Source: an uncultured Collinsella sp. (GTDB lineage Bacteria; Actinomycetota; Coriobacteriia; Coriobacteriales; Coriobacteriaceae). From it: DNA of 64,000 bases. Under the pieces are notes generated by a model, which saw only the letters and a list, made by a program, of their open reading frames with translations, was not told the origin of the DNA and ran no database searches. The translations under genes were made by a program, and so were the position numbers. Each line of letters opens with the position of its first letter. Position 1 is the stretch's first letter. Location of the stretch: assembly GCA_958413765.1 (NCBI GenBank), contig CATYVH010000001.1, forward strand, positions 1 to 64,000, given 5' to 3'. Positions 33,964-42,866 of this stretch are shown in pieces.

Positions 33964-36408
33964 CTAGAACAAGCTGCTCGCACGGGACAGATAGACCCGC
34001 TTGATGACCGAAACGACAACAAGGTACAGCACGCTGAGCAGCGCGACGACGCCCAAATACCACGCCGGTAAAGCGGCGAGGCCGATCAGCTGCACCGCCG
34101 GGCCAAGTGCGAGCAAGGCAGACACGACAAGCATGACGCCAACCATCATCACGAGCAGACGGCGCGGACGGTCCGCCCCGCGAGCGCATCGTGTTCGCAA
34201 GACCAAAAGCACCAGAGACTCGGTCCATGCGCACTCCAGCAGCCAACCGGCTTGGAACGTGGCGATAAAGGCCGCCCTACCCGCGGCATCCAGTGCCATA
34301 AAAGATGCGCCGCATACAGCAGGGCACACGCCAAAGAACAAGATGGCAAATGTGATGATGTCAAATGCCGAGCTTGCAAAACCAAAATGGAGCATAAAGC
34401 CGCCCAAGCCCTTGCCCGACCATGCCTTGGGGCGAGAAATCTCCTCGACGTCAACGTTATCCCACGACAGCGCCAGGCAGGTCGCGTCGTAAAGCAGGTT
34501 GAGCAGAAGCAGCTGAGTGGCGGTCGCCGGCACAAAGGGCAAAAAGATGCTGGCGGCAGCCACCGAGCAGATATTGCCAAAGTTAGAACTTGACGCGATG
34601 CGGATGTACTTGGAGGCATTGGCGAACGAGGCCCTGCCCTCGCGCACGCCCTCGGCAACGACGCCCAGGTCGCGCTCAAGCAGCACGAGGTCGGCGACCT
34701 TCTTGGACTCGGCGGCGGCAGAATCCACGACGATGCCGACGTCTGCCGCCGTGAGCGCCGGCACGTCATTCACGCCGTCGCCGATATAGCCGACGGTATG
34801 GCCCGAAAGCCGGATGAGCCCTACGATACGCGCCTTTTGCGCGGGCGTGAGTTCGGCAAAGACGCGAGTGCGTCCCACCTGGATAAGCGCCTCGGACTCC
34901 TCCATGGCATCGAGCGTGGCGCCCGTGATGACATTACTGGCGGGAATCCCAAGGCGCGCACAGGTAGAACGAGCGACCGATGCCGAATCACCGGTCAGTA
35001 CGCGTACCTCGACAGACAGATCGGACAGCGAGCGAACGGCAGCGCGGGCACTGGTCTTTGGCCGGTCGAAGAAGCCCAGAAAACCGCACAGCACCAGGCC
35101 GTCCCAGCCTGCCGCCGTCGTACTGTAGGCGACAGCGAGCACTTTGATGCCATCGGCACGCATGTCCTCGGCAACCTCGTACGCGCTCCGGCGCCCTTCT
35201 TCGTTCATGGGAACGAGCTCGCCTTTAAAGTTCGCCCAGGCGCAATGCGCGCAAACGCTCTCGACCTCGCCTTTAACAATGGTCAGGTGACTATCGGGAC
35301 GAGCCGGCAGCCCCAAGCACCCAAGTGCCTCCGGCGTAGCGTCGAGCTTGACGCCTGACGCTTTGGTAACGTGGTCAAAGGGATCGGACGCATGCAGGAT
35401 AAATGCACGGCCAAGATCTTTGGCAGCAAGGCAAAGCTCGGGTGCGGCACACGCATCGGCAATAGCCCGGTTAAGTTGATTGGCGGCAACTCCCTGATTC
35501 GCACTCTCGAGATACGCTAAGTTGAGGGTCTGCTCGCTCTCGTTGCCCAGGATATCGGTGTAGTACTCCAGCACTGCGGCGTCTTCGGTCAGCGTACCCG
35601 TCTTGTCTACGCACACCACGTCCATGGAGCCCAGCGACTCCATAGCGTCGACGTTTTTAACGATGACCCGTTTGCTTTTGAGGCGGCGGGCGCTGCCCGA
35701 CAGACAGACGCTCGTAACCACCGGAAGCATTTCGGGAACCAGGCCCACGGCCGTTCCCAAAGCAAACAGCAGCGCTTGCGTCCAGTCGCCCAGCACGACG
35801 CCGCGAATCATGATGACAAACGGCAGCACGATCAGCATGCACTTGACCAAAGCCGCGCAAATGCTCTGGGCCCCGGCATTAAACTGCGTGGCAGGGCGGA
35901 CGCGCCGACGCGGCACGGCCTCCTCCTTGTCGGCACTCGCAAGAACGGTTGCCGAGGCCTTGCCGTCAACAATCGTCGTCCCCGCGCGAACGGCATCGCC
36001 CTCACGCTTGGCAGTCTGGCCGCTCTCGCCCGTAAGTGATGACTCGGAAACAAGAATGTGATTGCCCTTGGCAAGAACCGCATCGACCGGACAGAGCATG
36101 CCGGCGTACAGGCGAATCACATCGCCGGGTGCAAGCCGGTCGGCATCGACTTGGACCCAGCATGCGTCGACACGTTTCCAAACGGCCGCATGGCTCGCCT
36201 TTAACATATGGCGATCAAAGCTGCGCTTGGCCTCATTTTCGTAGAACAGGCGCACCAAGCCGCCGGCCAGCCACATTACAAACAGCACGGCAGGCGCAAA
36301 CACCCCCGTCTGGCCCTGCGCCTGCGGAACGACATCGACCAAAAAAGCCAAACCGGCCAGCGCAAGCAACAGGGACGAGAACGGATTGAAAAATGATTTT
36401 TTAATCAT
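33964..36408 (-). CDS. Divergent MgtA-like P-type ATPase lacking the N-terminal segment
   Basis: An 814-residue P-type ATPase related to the mgtA product. It keeps LTGESGQ, VPEMLPV in helix 4, Asp268 in DKTGTLT and GDGVNDVPAL, but begins directly at helix 1 (FFNPFSSLLLALAGL) and lacks the 75-80 residue cytoplasmic N-terminus of MgtA. The actuator loop and nucleotide domain are also divergent. Mg2+ transport is plausible but unproven. ATG follows AAAGAGG. The next gene, a winged-helix regulator, is 9 bp downstream. Confidence 0.85.
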   Translation of the reverse strand: MIKKSFFNPFSSLLLALAGLAFLVDVVPQAQGQTGVFAPAVLFVMWLAGGLVRLFYENEAKRSFDRHMLKASHAAVWKRVDACWVQVDADRLAPGDVIRLYAGMLCPVDAVLAKGNHILVSESSLTGESGQTAKREGDAVRAGTTIVDGKASATVLASADKEEAVPRRRVRPATQFNAGAQSICAALVKCMLIVLPFVIMIRGVVLGDWTQALLFALGTAVGLVPEMLPVVTSVCLSGSARRLKSKRVIVKNVDAMESLGSMDVVCVDKTGTLTEDAAVLEYYTDILGNESEQTLNLAYLESANQGVAANQLNRAIADACAAPELCLAAKDLGRAFILHASDPFDHVTKASGVKLDATPEALGCLGLPARPDSHLTIVKGEVESVCAHCAWANFKGELVPMNEEGRRSAYEVAEDMRADGIKVLAVAYSTTAAGWDGLVLCGFLGFFDRPKTSARAAVRSLSDLSVEVRVLTGDSASVARSTCARLGIPASNVITGATLDAMEESEALIQVGRTRVFAELTPAQKARIVGLIRLSGHTVGYIGDGVNDVPALTAADVGIVVDSAAAESKKVADLVLLERDLGVVAEGVREGRASFANASKYIRIASSSNFGNICSVAAASIFLPFVPATATQLLLLNLLYDATCLALSWDNVDVEEISRPKAWSGKGLGGFMLHFGFASSAFDIITFAILFFGVCPAVCGASFMALDAAGRAAFIATFQAGWLLECAWTESLVLLVLRTRCARGADRPRRLLVMMVGVMLVVSALLALGPAVQLIGLAALPAWYLGVVALLSVLYLVVVSVIKRVYLSRASSLF

Positions 36409-36434
36409 CAGAGCCTCTTTCTAGCATGGATTCG

Positions 36435-36460
36435 ATTGTATCCGAGGCATATACCGGTAT
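36435..36460 (-). promoter_or_regulatory. Candidate promoter of the second P-type ATPase
   Basis: TACAAT (minus strand, 36435-36440) is a good -10 box 27 bp before the start. ATACCGGTAT, a 10-bp palindrome at 36451-36460, overlaps the spacer or -35 region. Beyond it, to about 36640, I see no gene, only a weak degenerate TGTGACA-type palindrome near 36505. Confidence 0.4.
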
Positions 36461-36639
36461 CCCCGCCCCACTCCTTGCGACTTCCTTGCTTTTACATGCA
36501 ACACATGTGACACAGGAACGGCCCCTTTGCCTTATTCCTTGATTTCCGGTTACCGCACACAAAGAACAAACGCCTGCTAATCATTTACGCTCAGGGACAT
36601 GTGTACGCCACAGACGGAAAACGATGGGGATCGAGGGCT

Positions 36640-36956
36640 TCGCGCAGCAGCTCACCGAACATGCCAAGAAGTGCATCCAGTGATACTGCACATACCCAAA
36701 ATCGCAGCAACTGTCCTCGTCATGGCGTTCGCAGTATGTCTGCTGAGGCTGCCACTCCGCATGACCAACGACATCGTATTTCGCCAAAAGGGTTTCCAAC
36801 CAGCGGGAATGTATTCCGCAATCACACTCCCCGCAATCGCACTCACCATCTTTTGCTAATGCGCCCTTGCACCGCGCTTTGGGATGCAGGACAAACAGTG
36901 AAAGGAGCTGCAAGCAGGTTTACACTCTGCTGCTGCTCTCAAACGCCGTCTACATC
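36640..36956 (+). pseudogene. Decayed copy of the 38131 membrane-protein gene
   Basis: Read in two frames, this segment aligns with the first 95 or so residues of the protein at 38131. LTEHAKKCIQ matches LSEQERKRIQ, then YC-Y-PK matches YCICPK, then after a one-base frameshift MAFAV, NDIVF, KGFQ-GM and CALAPRFGM match the intact protein. In-frame stops replace an arginine, a tyrosine and a tryptophan of the intact gene. Similarity ends after KELQ, and about 290 codons of the 3' end are missing before the 186-bp element. It is a dead remnant of a segmental duplication. Confidence 0.85.
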
Positions 36957-37142
36957 TCGAGGTCTAATACTTTTCCCGAGAAGTGAACGGCTGTATTTGG
37001 GCCCCCGAAACATCGACATTTTTAGACGTTAAAACCGCAGGATTCGACTGGCAAAACCGCAGGAAATTGCACGCCAAAAGTGCCGATGCTTCGGGGGTCC
37101 GTTTTCACTCGTTCACTTCTCGGGAAAAGTATTTGACATCGA
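36957..37142. repeat. 186-bp hairpin element, copy 1
   Basis: A long imperfect palindrome whose 24-bp core arms (36966-36989 and 37110-37133, AATACTTTTCCCGAGAAGTG type) are perfect, with extra paired segments outside and inside. The apical region holds two direct repeats of AAAACCGCAGGA. A second copy of equal length is at 39270-39455. Where the stems differ between copies, both strands of the stem usually differ together. A MITE or a structured RNA would both fit. Confidence 0.9.
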
Positions 37143-37539
37143 TTTCGCAAGGGCCCCAATATGGCAAAGGGGCAGTCTCCTGCCGCATAACGAGGTGCCC
37201 TATTGTCACTGGCAGAATCCATCCGAGGACTGTAAGGGGCACGCATTCCATAAGAGTTGAATCCAACAGCTAAAACCGATTCCACATGCATGAAAACGCG
37301 CTCGGTATCAGGCAAAAAGCAGTGATGGCAAGGAGAGACGTCCCATTGCGACGGGCGCGAAAAGCATCCTTGCCAACGCCCAGGCAGCGCATCGTATGCT
37401 CGGCAGGACCATCTGGCAAGCCGACATGGCAAACCCATCGAGCTGCCATGACACTTTAGCCGCATGACCATGCACTCATCGATGGCGGGATTCTCTATAC
37501 TGAGTCACATATGACGGTATCGCGCCAAAGGAGAACGCC
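37143..37539. other. Gene-free stretch with degenerate palindrome
   Basis: About 400 bp with no supportable gene. At 37156-37184 there is an eroded TGTGACAAAGGGAC-type palindrome (ATGGCAAAGGGGCAG...), placed 14 bp after the 186-bp element just as the intact palindrome is placed after copy 2. The last 30 bp carry AAAGGAG for the next gene. Confidence 0.6.
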
Positions 37540-38067
37540 GTGACCACGTCGCAGATATCCCTGCTCGCGCTCATCTCGGTTGGAGGCATCGGCATCCTGC
37601 TTATCGGAATGAGCACGCTCATGAAAGCCGCCGCCCGCAGGAAAGCCAAGGCCTGCACCGCTATGATCATGGGAACGGTCATTGACCACCGCTTTATGGG
37701 CGAAGGCAGAATGTATCCCGTTTTGGAGTACACCGTCGACGGCACGCGGTACCACGTGAGAAAACAATTCCGCGGCGTAAAGACCAAAAGCTTGTCGGGA
37801 CTCCCCGTCCGCACGCAAAGCGCGGCGTACGAAGACGCCAAGGGCTGGTTGCACGTACAGACAGGACCCATCGCACGCCTAGATACTCTCGCAGAGCAGC
37901 TTTGGCCCCTCGGCAGCCAAATGACTGTGCACTACAACCCCAGCAGCCCAGACAAGAGCTATGTCGAGCGCCCTATCGTGGGCGACTTTGCCACGCTGAT
38001 GTTTAACATCGCGGGTATCTTGCTCATCGCGCTGAGTATTTTGCTCTATGTTCTTATCCAGCGCTAG
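37540..38067 (+). CDS. DUF3592-like membrane protein
   Basis: A 175-residue protein with a membrane helix at each end (about 6-27 and 150-172) around an extracytoplasmic beta-rich domain. The middle part, including VIDHRF, YPVLEYTVDG, and VHYNPSSPDKSYVE, fits the DUF3592 pattern seen in many actinobacterial and firmicute membrane proteins of unknown function. It starts with GTG behind AAAGGAG. The next gene, 63 bp downstream, may be co-transcribed. Confidence 0.75.
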   Translation: MTTSQISLLALISVGGIGILLIGMSTLMKAAARRKAKACTAMIMGTVIDHRFMGEGRMYPVLEYTVDGTRYHVRKQFRGVKTKSLSGLPVRTQSAAYEDAKGWLHVQTGPIARLDTLAEQLWPLGSQMTVHYNPSSPDKSYVERPIVGDFATLMFNIAGILLIALSILLYVLIQR

Positions 38068-38130
38068 CTCAGACTGATACATCCCGCGCGCCGCGCGCCG
38101 TAATGACCGCCACGACACCAAGGACCAGCT

Positions 38131-39264
38131 ATGGCAACACTCTCCGAACAAGAACGCAAGCGCATCCAGCGATACTGCATCTGCCCCAAGGTTGCCGGCG
38201 CGGCGCTTGCCATGGCATTCGTGCTGCCCTTATCGATCATTCCTTTCGAAATGGTCGACGACATCGTCTTCCATCACGAAGGCTTCCAAGAGACAGGCAT
38301 GATGACCGCCTTGGTGCTCACCGCCATCGAGCTCGTTATATTCTGCTACTGCGCTCTCGCCCCGCGCTTTGGCATGCGTGGCAAGCAGTGGAAGGAAATG
38401 CAGTACCGGCTCGCCGTCGAGCAGAGCGAGAAAGACCGCTCGGCACAGATCGCAGGCGTTGTTGGCACGCAGGCCGCCGCGCGCCTGCTCAGGAACAGTG
38501 ACAACGAGACCGCGCGCAACCTGGGCGGCGCGGCAGAGGTCGCCGCTGCCGTAGGCGCCGTCGCCACCGCGGCAGATGTGCTTGCCGAGAGCTTCGCCAA
38601 CGCAAAGGCCGTGGCAGAGGCCTGTGGCGTGCCTACCCCCCGTGCAAAAAAGTGGATCGTCGCGCTTGTGGCGCTGCCCCTCGCGATCGTGTGCGGCGCC
38701 TATATCCCGCAGCTGGCGCAGGGAAACATCGAGATGCAGGAGAACGCCGCGGCCGCGGCCGAGCAGATCGCCATCGCACGCAAGGCATTAGAGCCCTCAT
38801 GCGAGTACGTGTCCGCCGATGACCCCTACGAGCGATATCAAGATTACGGCTATCACGTCCGCGGCTATCTGCACGACGGCGACTCCGATACCCAAAAGAC
38901 CTATACGTACCTGGATTTTGACAACAAGGGAACGCTCACGGAAGTGAGCTACGCGGCAGAGGTCGACCCCAATGCGAGCCTCGAGGACAACCTCGCCCGT
39001 ATCGAGCTCGACCTTGACGAGCTTTCCTCTGCCGTTCAAACCGTAGACGTCAAATCTGTGAGCCCCGAGCTCCTAGCACCGCAAAAGCTCCCCGAAGAGT
39101 TTAGGCAGGCTTTTTTGAACGGTTCGCTCTACGAGAGAATCTCTATGAGGACGAGTGACGAGCCCGTCAAAACGTATTATTCGTTTGATACGGATCCCGA
39201 GGACGAGTTTGACGAGTACACCCATCCAAGCATCCGCATCACGCTGATGGGCAAAACGAGCTAG
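38131..39264 (+). CDS. Unrecognised three-helix membrane protein
   Basis: A 377-residue protein of no family I recognise. Helices lie at about 21-42, 52-72 and 175-195. Between them is an Ala-rich cytoplasmic segment (IAGVVGTQAAARLL, then GGAAEVAAAVGAVATAADV). A C-terminal soluble domain (about 200-377) is acidic and Tyr-rich and may face outward. A decayed copy of the gene's first quarter lies at 36640. The stop is 5 bp before a 186-bp hairpin element. Family members beside hairpin elements suggest a local duplication, not known function. Confidence 0.75.
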   Translation: MATLSEQERKRIQRYCICPKVAGAALAMAFVLPLSIIPFEMVDDIVFHHEGFQETGMMTALVLTAIELVIFCYCALAPRFGMRGKQWKEMQYRLAVEQSEKDRSAQIAGVVGTQAAARLLRNSDNETARNLGGAAEVAAAVGAVATAADVLAESFANAKAVAEACGVPTPRAKKWIVALVALPLAIVCGAYIPQLAQGNIEMQENAAAAAEQIAIARKALEPSCEYVSADDPYERYQDYGYHVRGYLHDGDSDTQKTYTYLDFDNKGTLTEVSYAAEVDPNASLEDNLARIELDLDELSSAVQTVDVKSVSPELLAPQKLPEEFRQAFLNGSLYERISMRTSDEPVKTYYSFDTDPEDEFDEYTHPSIRITLMGKTS

Positions 39265-39269
39265 GCCCA

Positions 39270-39455
39270 TCGAAGGTGAATACTTTTCCTGAGAAGTGAA
39301 CGACCCATTTTGGACCCCCGAAGCATTGAGACTTTTAGACGTCAAAACCGCAGGATTCGACTGACAAAACCGCAGGAAATTGCACACCAAAAGTGTCAAT
39401 GCTTCAGGGGTCTGCTTCCGCTCGTTCACTTCTCGGGAAAACCATTCACCTTCGA
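39270..39455. repeat. 186-bp hairpin element, copy 2
   Basis: Same length and orientation as copy 1. Terminal arms of 34 bp (39270-39303 and 39422-39455) pair with three mismatches, and the inner stem GCATTG/CAATGC pairs where copy 1 has CATCG/CGATG. The two AAAACCGCAGGA repeats are present. It begins 5 bp after the 38131 gene. Confidence 0.9.
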
Positions 39456-39471
39456 TTTACAAGCCACCCAA

Positions 39472-39500
39472 TGTGACAAAGGGACTGTCCCTTTGTCACA
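39472..39500. repeat. 29-bp perfect palindrome, TGTGACAAAGGGAC family
   Basis: Identical to the copy at 572-600. It directly abuts the stop codon (39501-39503) of the ABC exporter gene on the minus strand, so it probably serves as its 3' hairpin. Confidence 0.9.
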
Positions 39501-42500
39501 TTATTCGGAACGTAGGGCCTCCACGGGGTCCTTTTTGGATGCGCTGCGGGCTGGCAGCAGGCCGGCGACAACCGTCAGCAACACCGAAATCGCGATGAGC
39601 ACCAGCGCATCCTGCACGGGCAGGCTCATCAGATTGGGGACCTGTTTGACCGCAAGCGCCCAGGCATTGACCGGGAAGCTCACGAGCACCACAACGACAA
39701 TGGCAAAGACGCCGGCAATGAGGCCTTCAATAAAGGTCTCGGCATTGAATACGTTGGCCACGTTGCGCTTTGACGCGCCGATCGCGCGCAGGATGCCAAT
39801 CTCCTTTTTACGCTCCAGTACGCTGATGTAGGTGATGATGCCGATCATGATGGAGCTGACGACCAAGCTGATGCTCACAAATGCGATGAGTACCAAGCTG
39901 ATGGTGTTCACGATGTCAGTTACCGAGCCCATGATGATGCCCATGTAGTCGGTGTACGAGATTGCCTGCTCATCGTGTCCAGCAGCTTTGACCTGCTTGT
40001 TGTACGCATCGATGTAATCGAGCACGCGCTCCTTGGCCTCAAAGTCGCGCGGGAAAATCTTGACCGAGATAGGGTCCGCCTCGTCCGCATAGCCCAACGT
40101 GGTCAGATTGTTGTCGTAGGTGAGCTTCGACGCCTTGGCATAGCTCATCATGAGCGAACTCAGGTCCTCGGCGTCCATGTTGAAATGGATGGCACGCGCA
40201 AAGGCGCTCGCATCCACACGCATAGCGCTCGCCAGGTTGGCAAAACTCGATGACATCTGCGTCGCCATCTGGCCCATGAGCCCTGCCGCGCCCGCCTTGA
40301 GCTGGGACGATACCGTCGACGCTATCTGCTCGCTGATCGTCTTCATGACCTGGTCCATAGCCTGCTGCAGATACGGAGCCAGCTGCTTTTGCACATAGTC
40401 GGTCATCGCCTGCTGCAGGCGCTCGGCCAGGGCATCGCCGCCCAGCGCCCTGAGCTGAGCCAGGCATTGCTGGGCTGCGGCATCATTCTCAAGATACGAC
40501 GAGAATGCGGCAGCAAGCTTTGACGCGTCCTTAAGATCATCGGGCGTCAGTGCCTTAAACTGATCAGACTGCAAAAAGCCCTCAAACAGCTGGTTGGCTA
40601 GTGTTCCCACCTGCTGCATTTGCTCGGGCGTAAGTTCCAGACCGTCAAAGATACCCGAGAAATCGGGGGCCGGCGCTTTGGCCATGATGTCACTAAAGTC
40701 GATGTCCTTACCAACGCCCGAAAGGTCAATGTTCAGCCCGGACAAATCGATACCAGAAAGGTCGACACCGCCCGCCGCGCCCGAGAGCGCAGATGCATCG
40801 AACGAGAACGCACTTTTGAGCGTCGCCTCGTCCACGCTGAACATACTGCCCAGATCCACGCCCTGCTTGGCCTCGCCTTGCAGTTCGTCGAAAGACTTGC
40901 CCGTAAAGACATCCGTCTCGGGGTGGGCAAGCTGCTCTTGCACAATCTGCGAATCGGCGGCACGCTCCATAAGCTGGCGAGCCAGTGCATGCGTATAGGC
41001 AATGCCCGGAGACAATGCACTCGCATTGGCCGTCTCGTTAGGTCGCACCACGCCCACAATACGCACGTCAATGCCGTCGGCAACCTTGGCCGTCATAAAG
41101 TCGGCGTCGCCAGACATGTCAGTCCACATGCCGGTCTCTTCGTTTTTACGATAGGCATCGGCCGGCGACAGCACCTTAAACGTCGTGGACAGCGCATCGT
41201 CGTAGGTAAAGTCGCCGCCGGTCTTGGGCGTCTCAACCTTGCCATCGGCCGTCATGGCGCTGTTAACCAGGTCGTTGAGCTCATCGATATCCAGCGCACC
41301 GATGCTGTAGAGCGTGTAGTCGCCCACCGTGCCGCGGCTCGAAAGTACCATCACGGCTTCGTTGGCAGACGTGGGCCAATGGCCGGCGACGACATCGTAC
41401 TGGCTGTCGAGCAGGCTCTGGTCGTCAATCATCTCGTTAAAGACCGAGGTTCCCATGGAATCCATGCTCACCGTTGCCGCCGAACTTGCGCCGCCGCTCA
41501 TGGCCTCGGTCATAGCGTTGGGCACCAGCCGGACAGGCTTCTCATCGTCCTTGCCCGCACGATAGACAACCGGCGTCACGCCGTAGCCGTACTGGATAGC
41601 GTTGACCTCTTTATTGATACCGTCGCCGTCGTCGTCAAGCCATGCCTTAAAGCTTGTCATATCGTTAGATTTAACACTTGCGAACATGTCCTTTACGGCT
41701 GTGACCACAGGGATCTTGTCGGTTCCCTTAGCTTTGCCACCGGTAGCGTCATCGGACGAGCCCTCGCCCTTGGACGCCTCCTCATCGGTAGCCCCATGGC
41801 CGCCCATCATGGACGACAGGTCGTAGTCTTGTTTGGAAATCGTCAGCGGGTAGCTCGAGAGCGTGTCCTCCTCGACCTTTTTGATGTAGTCGTTTACGCC
41901 GTTGGACAGCGCCAGGATCGCCGCAATGCCGATAATGCCAATCGAGCCCGCAAAGGCCGTCATGGCCGTGCGACCCTTCTTGGTCATGAGGTTTCGGGCA
42001 GAAAGCCCCAGCGCCGTCACAAAGCTCATCGAGGTTTTGCGCGTGGGCTTGGCCTCGCGACGCGCGGCCTCGGCAGCATCAAAGGGATCTGAATCGTCGG
42101 TGATCTTGCCGTCCGCCAGGGTGACGATGCGCGTGGCGTACTTGTACGCCAGCTCGGGATTGTGCGTGACCATGATGACCAGACGGTCGCGCGCAACGTC
42201 CTTGAGCAAATCCATGACCTGCACGGATGTCGTTGAGTCCAAGGCGCCGGTCGGCTCGTCAGCCAGCACAATCTCGGGATCGTTGATCAGGGCGCGGGCA
42301 ATAGCCACGCGCTGCATCTGGCCGCCCGATAGCTGGCTCGGGCGCTTGTTAACGTGCTCGCCCAGACCGACTGCCTCAAGCGCCTTGCGTGCACGCTGGC
42401 GGCGCTCGGCATGCCCCACGCCCGTGAGCGTAAGCGCCAATTCCACGTTTTCCAAAATGGTCTGATGCGGAATGAGGTTGTAGCTCTGAAACACAAAGCC

Positions 42501-42755
42501 AATGCGATTGTTTCTGTAGGCATCCCAATCGCGGTCGCTGAAGTCCTTGGTCGAGATGCCATCGATCAACAGGTCGCCGGAATCGAAATGGTCGAGTCCA
42601 CCAATGACGTTGAGCATCGTAGTTTTACCCGAACCCGAGGGACCCAGGATGGCTACAAACTCGTTATCGCGAAAAGACAGGCTTACGCTGTCGAGCGCTA
42701 CCTGCGTAAACGACTGCGTAACGTACCTTTTGCAAATATCTCTGAGATCCAGCAT
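39501..42755 (-). CDS. Fused ABC ATPase/FtsX-type permease (MacB-like)
   Basis: A 1084-residue single-chain exporter. The N-terminal ABC domain has GPSGSGKT at 38-45, LSGGQ at 142-146 and EIVLADEP at 161-168, of the LolD/MacB type. A helix near residue 265 leads to a very large extracytoplasmic domain (about 300-930) containing a Gly/Asp-rich, low-complexity part (GVDLSGIDLSGLNIDLSGVG), and three C-terminal helices of the FtsX fold ending in KKDPVEALRSE. Such proteins drive work at the membrane surface or export peptides. ATG 42755 follows GGAGAGG and is preferred to GTG 42782. Confidence 0.9.
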   Translation of the reverse strand: MLDLRDICKRYVTQSFTQVALDSVSLSFRDNEFVAILGPSGSGKTTMLNVIGGLDHFDSGDLLIDGISTKDFSDRDWDAYRNNRIGFVFQSYNLIPHQTILENVELALTLTGVGHAERRQRARKALEAVGLGEHVNKRPSQLSGGQMQRVAIARALINDPEIVLADEPTGALDSTTSVQVMDLLKDVARDRLVIMVTHNPELAYKYATRIVTLADGKITDDSDPFDAAEAARREAKPTRKTSMSFVTALGLSARNLMTKKGRTAMTAFAGSIGIIGIAAILALSNGVNDYIKKVEEDTLSSYPLTISKQDYDLSSMMGGHGATDEEASKGEGSSDDATGGKAKGTDKIPVVTAVKDMFASVKSNDMTSFKAWLDDDGDGINKEVNAIQYGYGVTPVVYRAGKDDEKPVRLVPNAMTEAMSGGASSAATVSMDSMGTSVFNEMIDDQSLLDSQYDVVAGHWPTSANEAVMVLSSRGTVGDYTLYSIGALDIDELNDLVNSAMTADGKVETPKTGGDFTYDDALSTTFKVLSPADAYRKNEETGMWTDMSGDADFMTAKVADGIDVRIVGVVRPNETANASALSPGIAYTHALARQLMERAADSQIVQEQLAHPETDVFTGKSFDELQGEAKQGVDLGSMFSVDEATLKSAFSFDASALSGAAGGVDLSGIDLSGLNIDLSGVGKDIDFSDIMAKAPAPDFSGIFDGLELTPEQMQQVGTLANQLFEGFLQSDQFKALTPDDLKDASKLAAAFSSYLENDAAAQQCLAQLRALGGDALAERLQQAMTDYVQKQLAPYLQQAMDQVMKTISEQIASTVSSQLKAGAAGLMGQMATQMSSSFANLASAMRVDASAFARAIHFNMDAEDLSSLMMSYAKASKLTYDNNLTTLGYADEADPISVKIFPRDFEAKERVLDYIDAYNKQVKAAGHDEQAISYTDYMGIIMGSVTDIVNTISLVLIAFVSISLVVSSIMIGIITYISVLERKKEIGILRAIGASKRNVANVFNAETFIEGLIAGVFAIVVVVLVSFPVNAWALAVKQVPNLMSLPVQDALVLIAISVLLTVVAGLLPARSASKKDPVEALRSE

Positions 42756-42866
42756 GGACGGCAACCTCTCCTGCGCAGGCACCCCGCCCGCTCTCCTCCG
42801 CCGTTCGTATTCGACGCGTTTGTCCTACTCTATCTTGTCATTGTCATACACGCCGCTCAAAAGGCC

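Noticed and set aside
36957..37142. Coding frame across the 186-bp element
   Set aside because: Frames through it are short and not shared by the second copy, while pairing of arms is.
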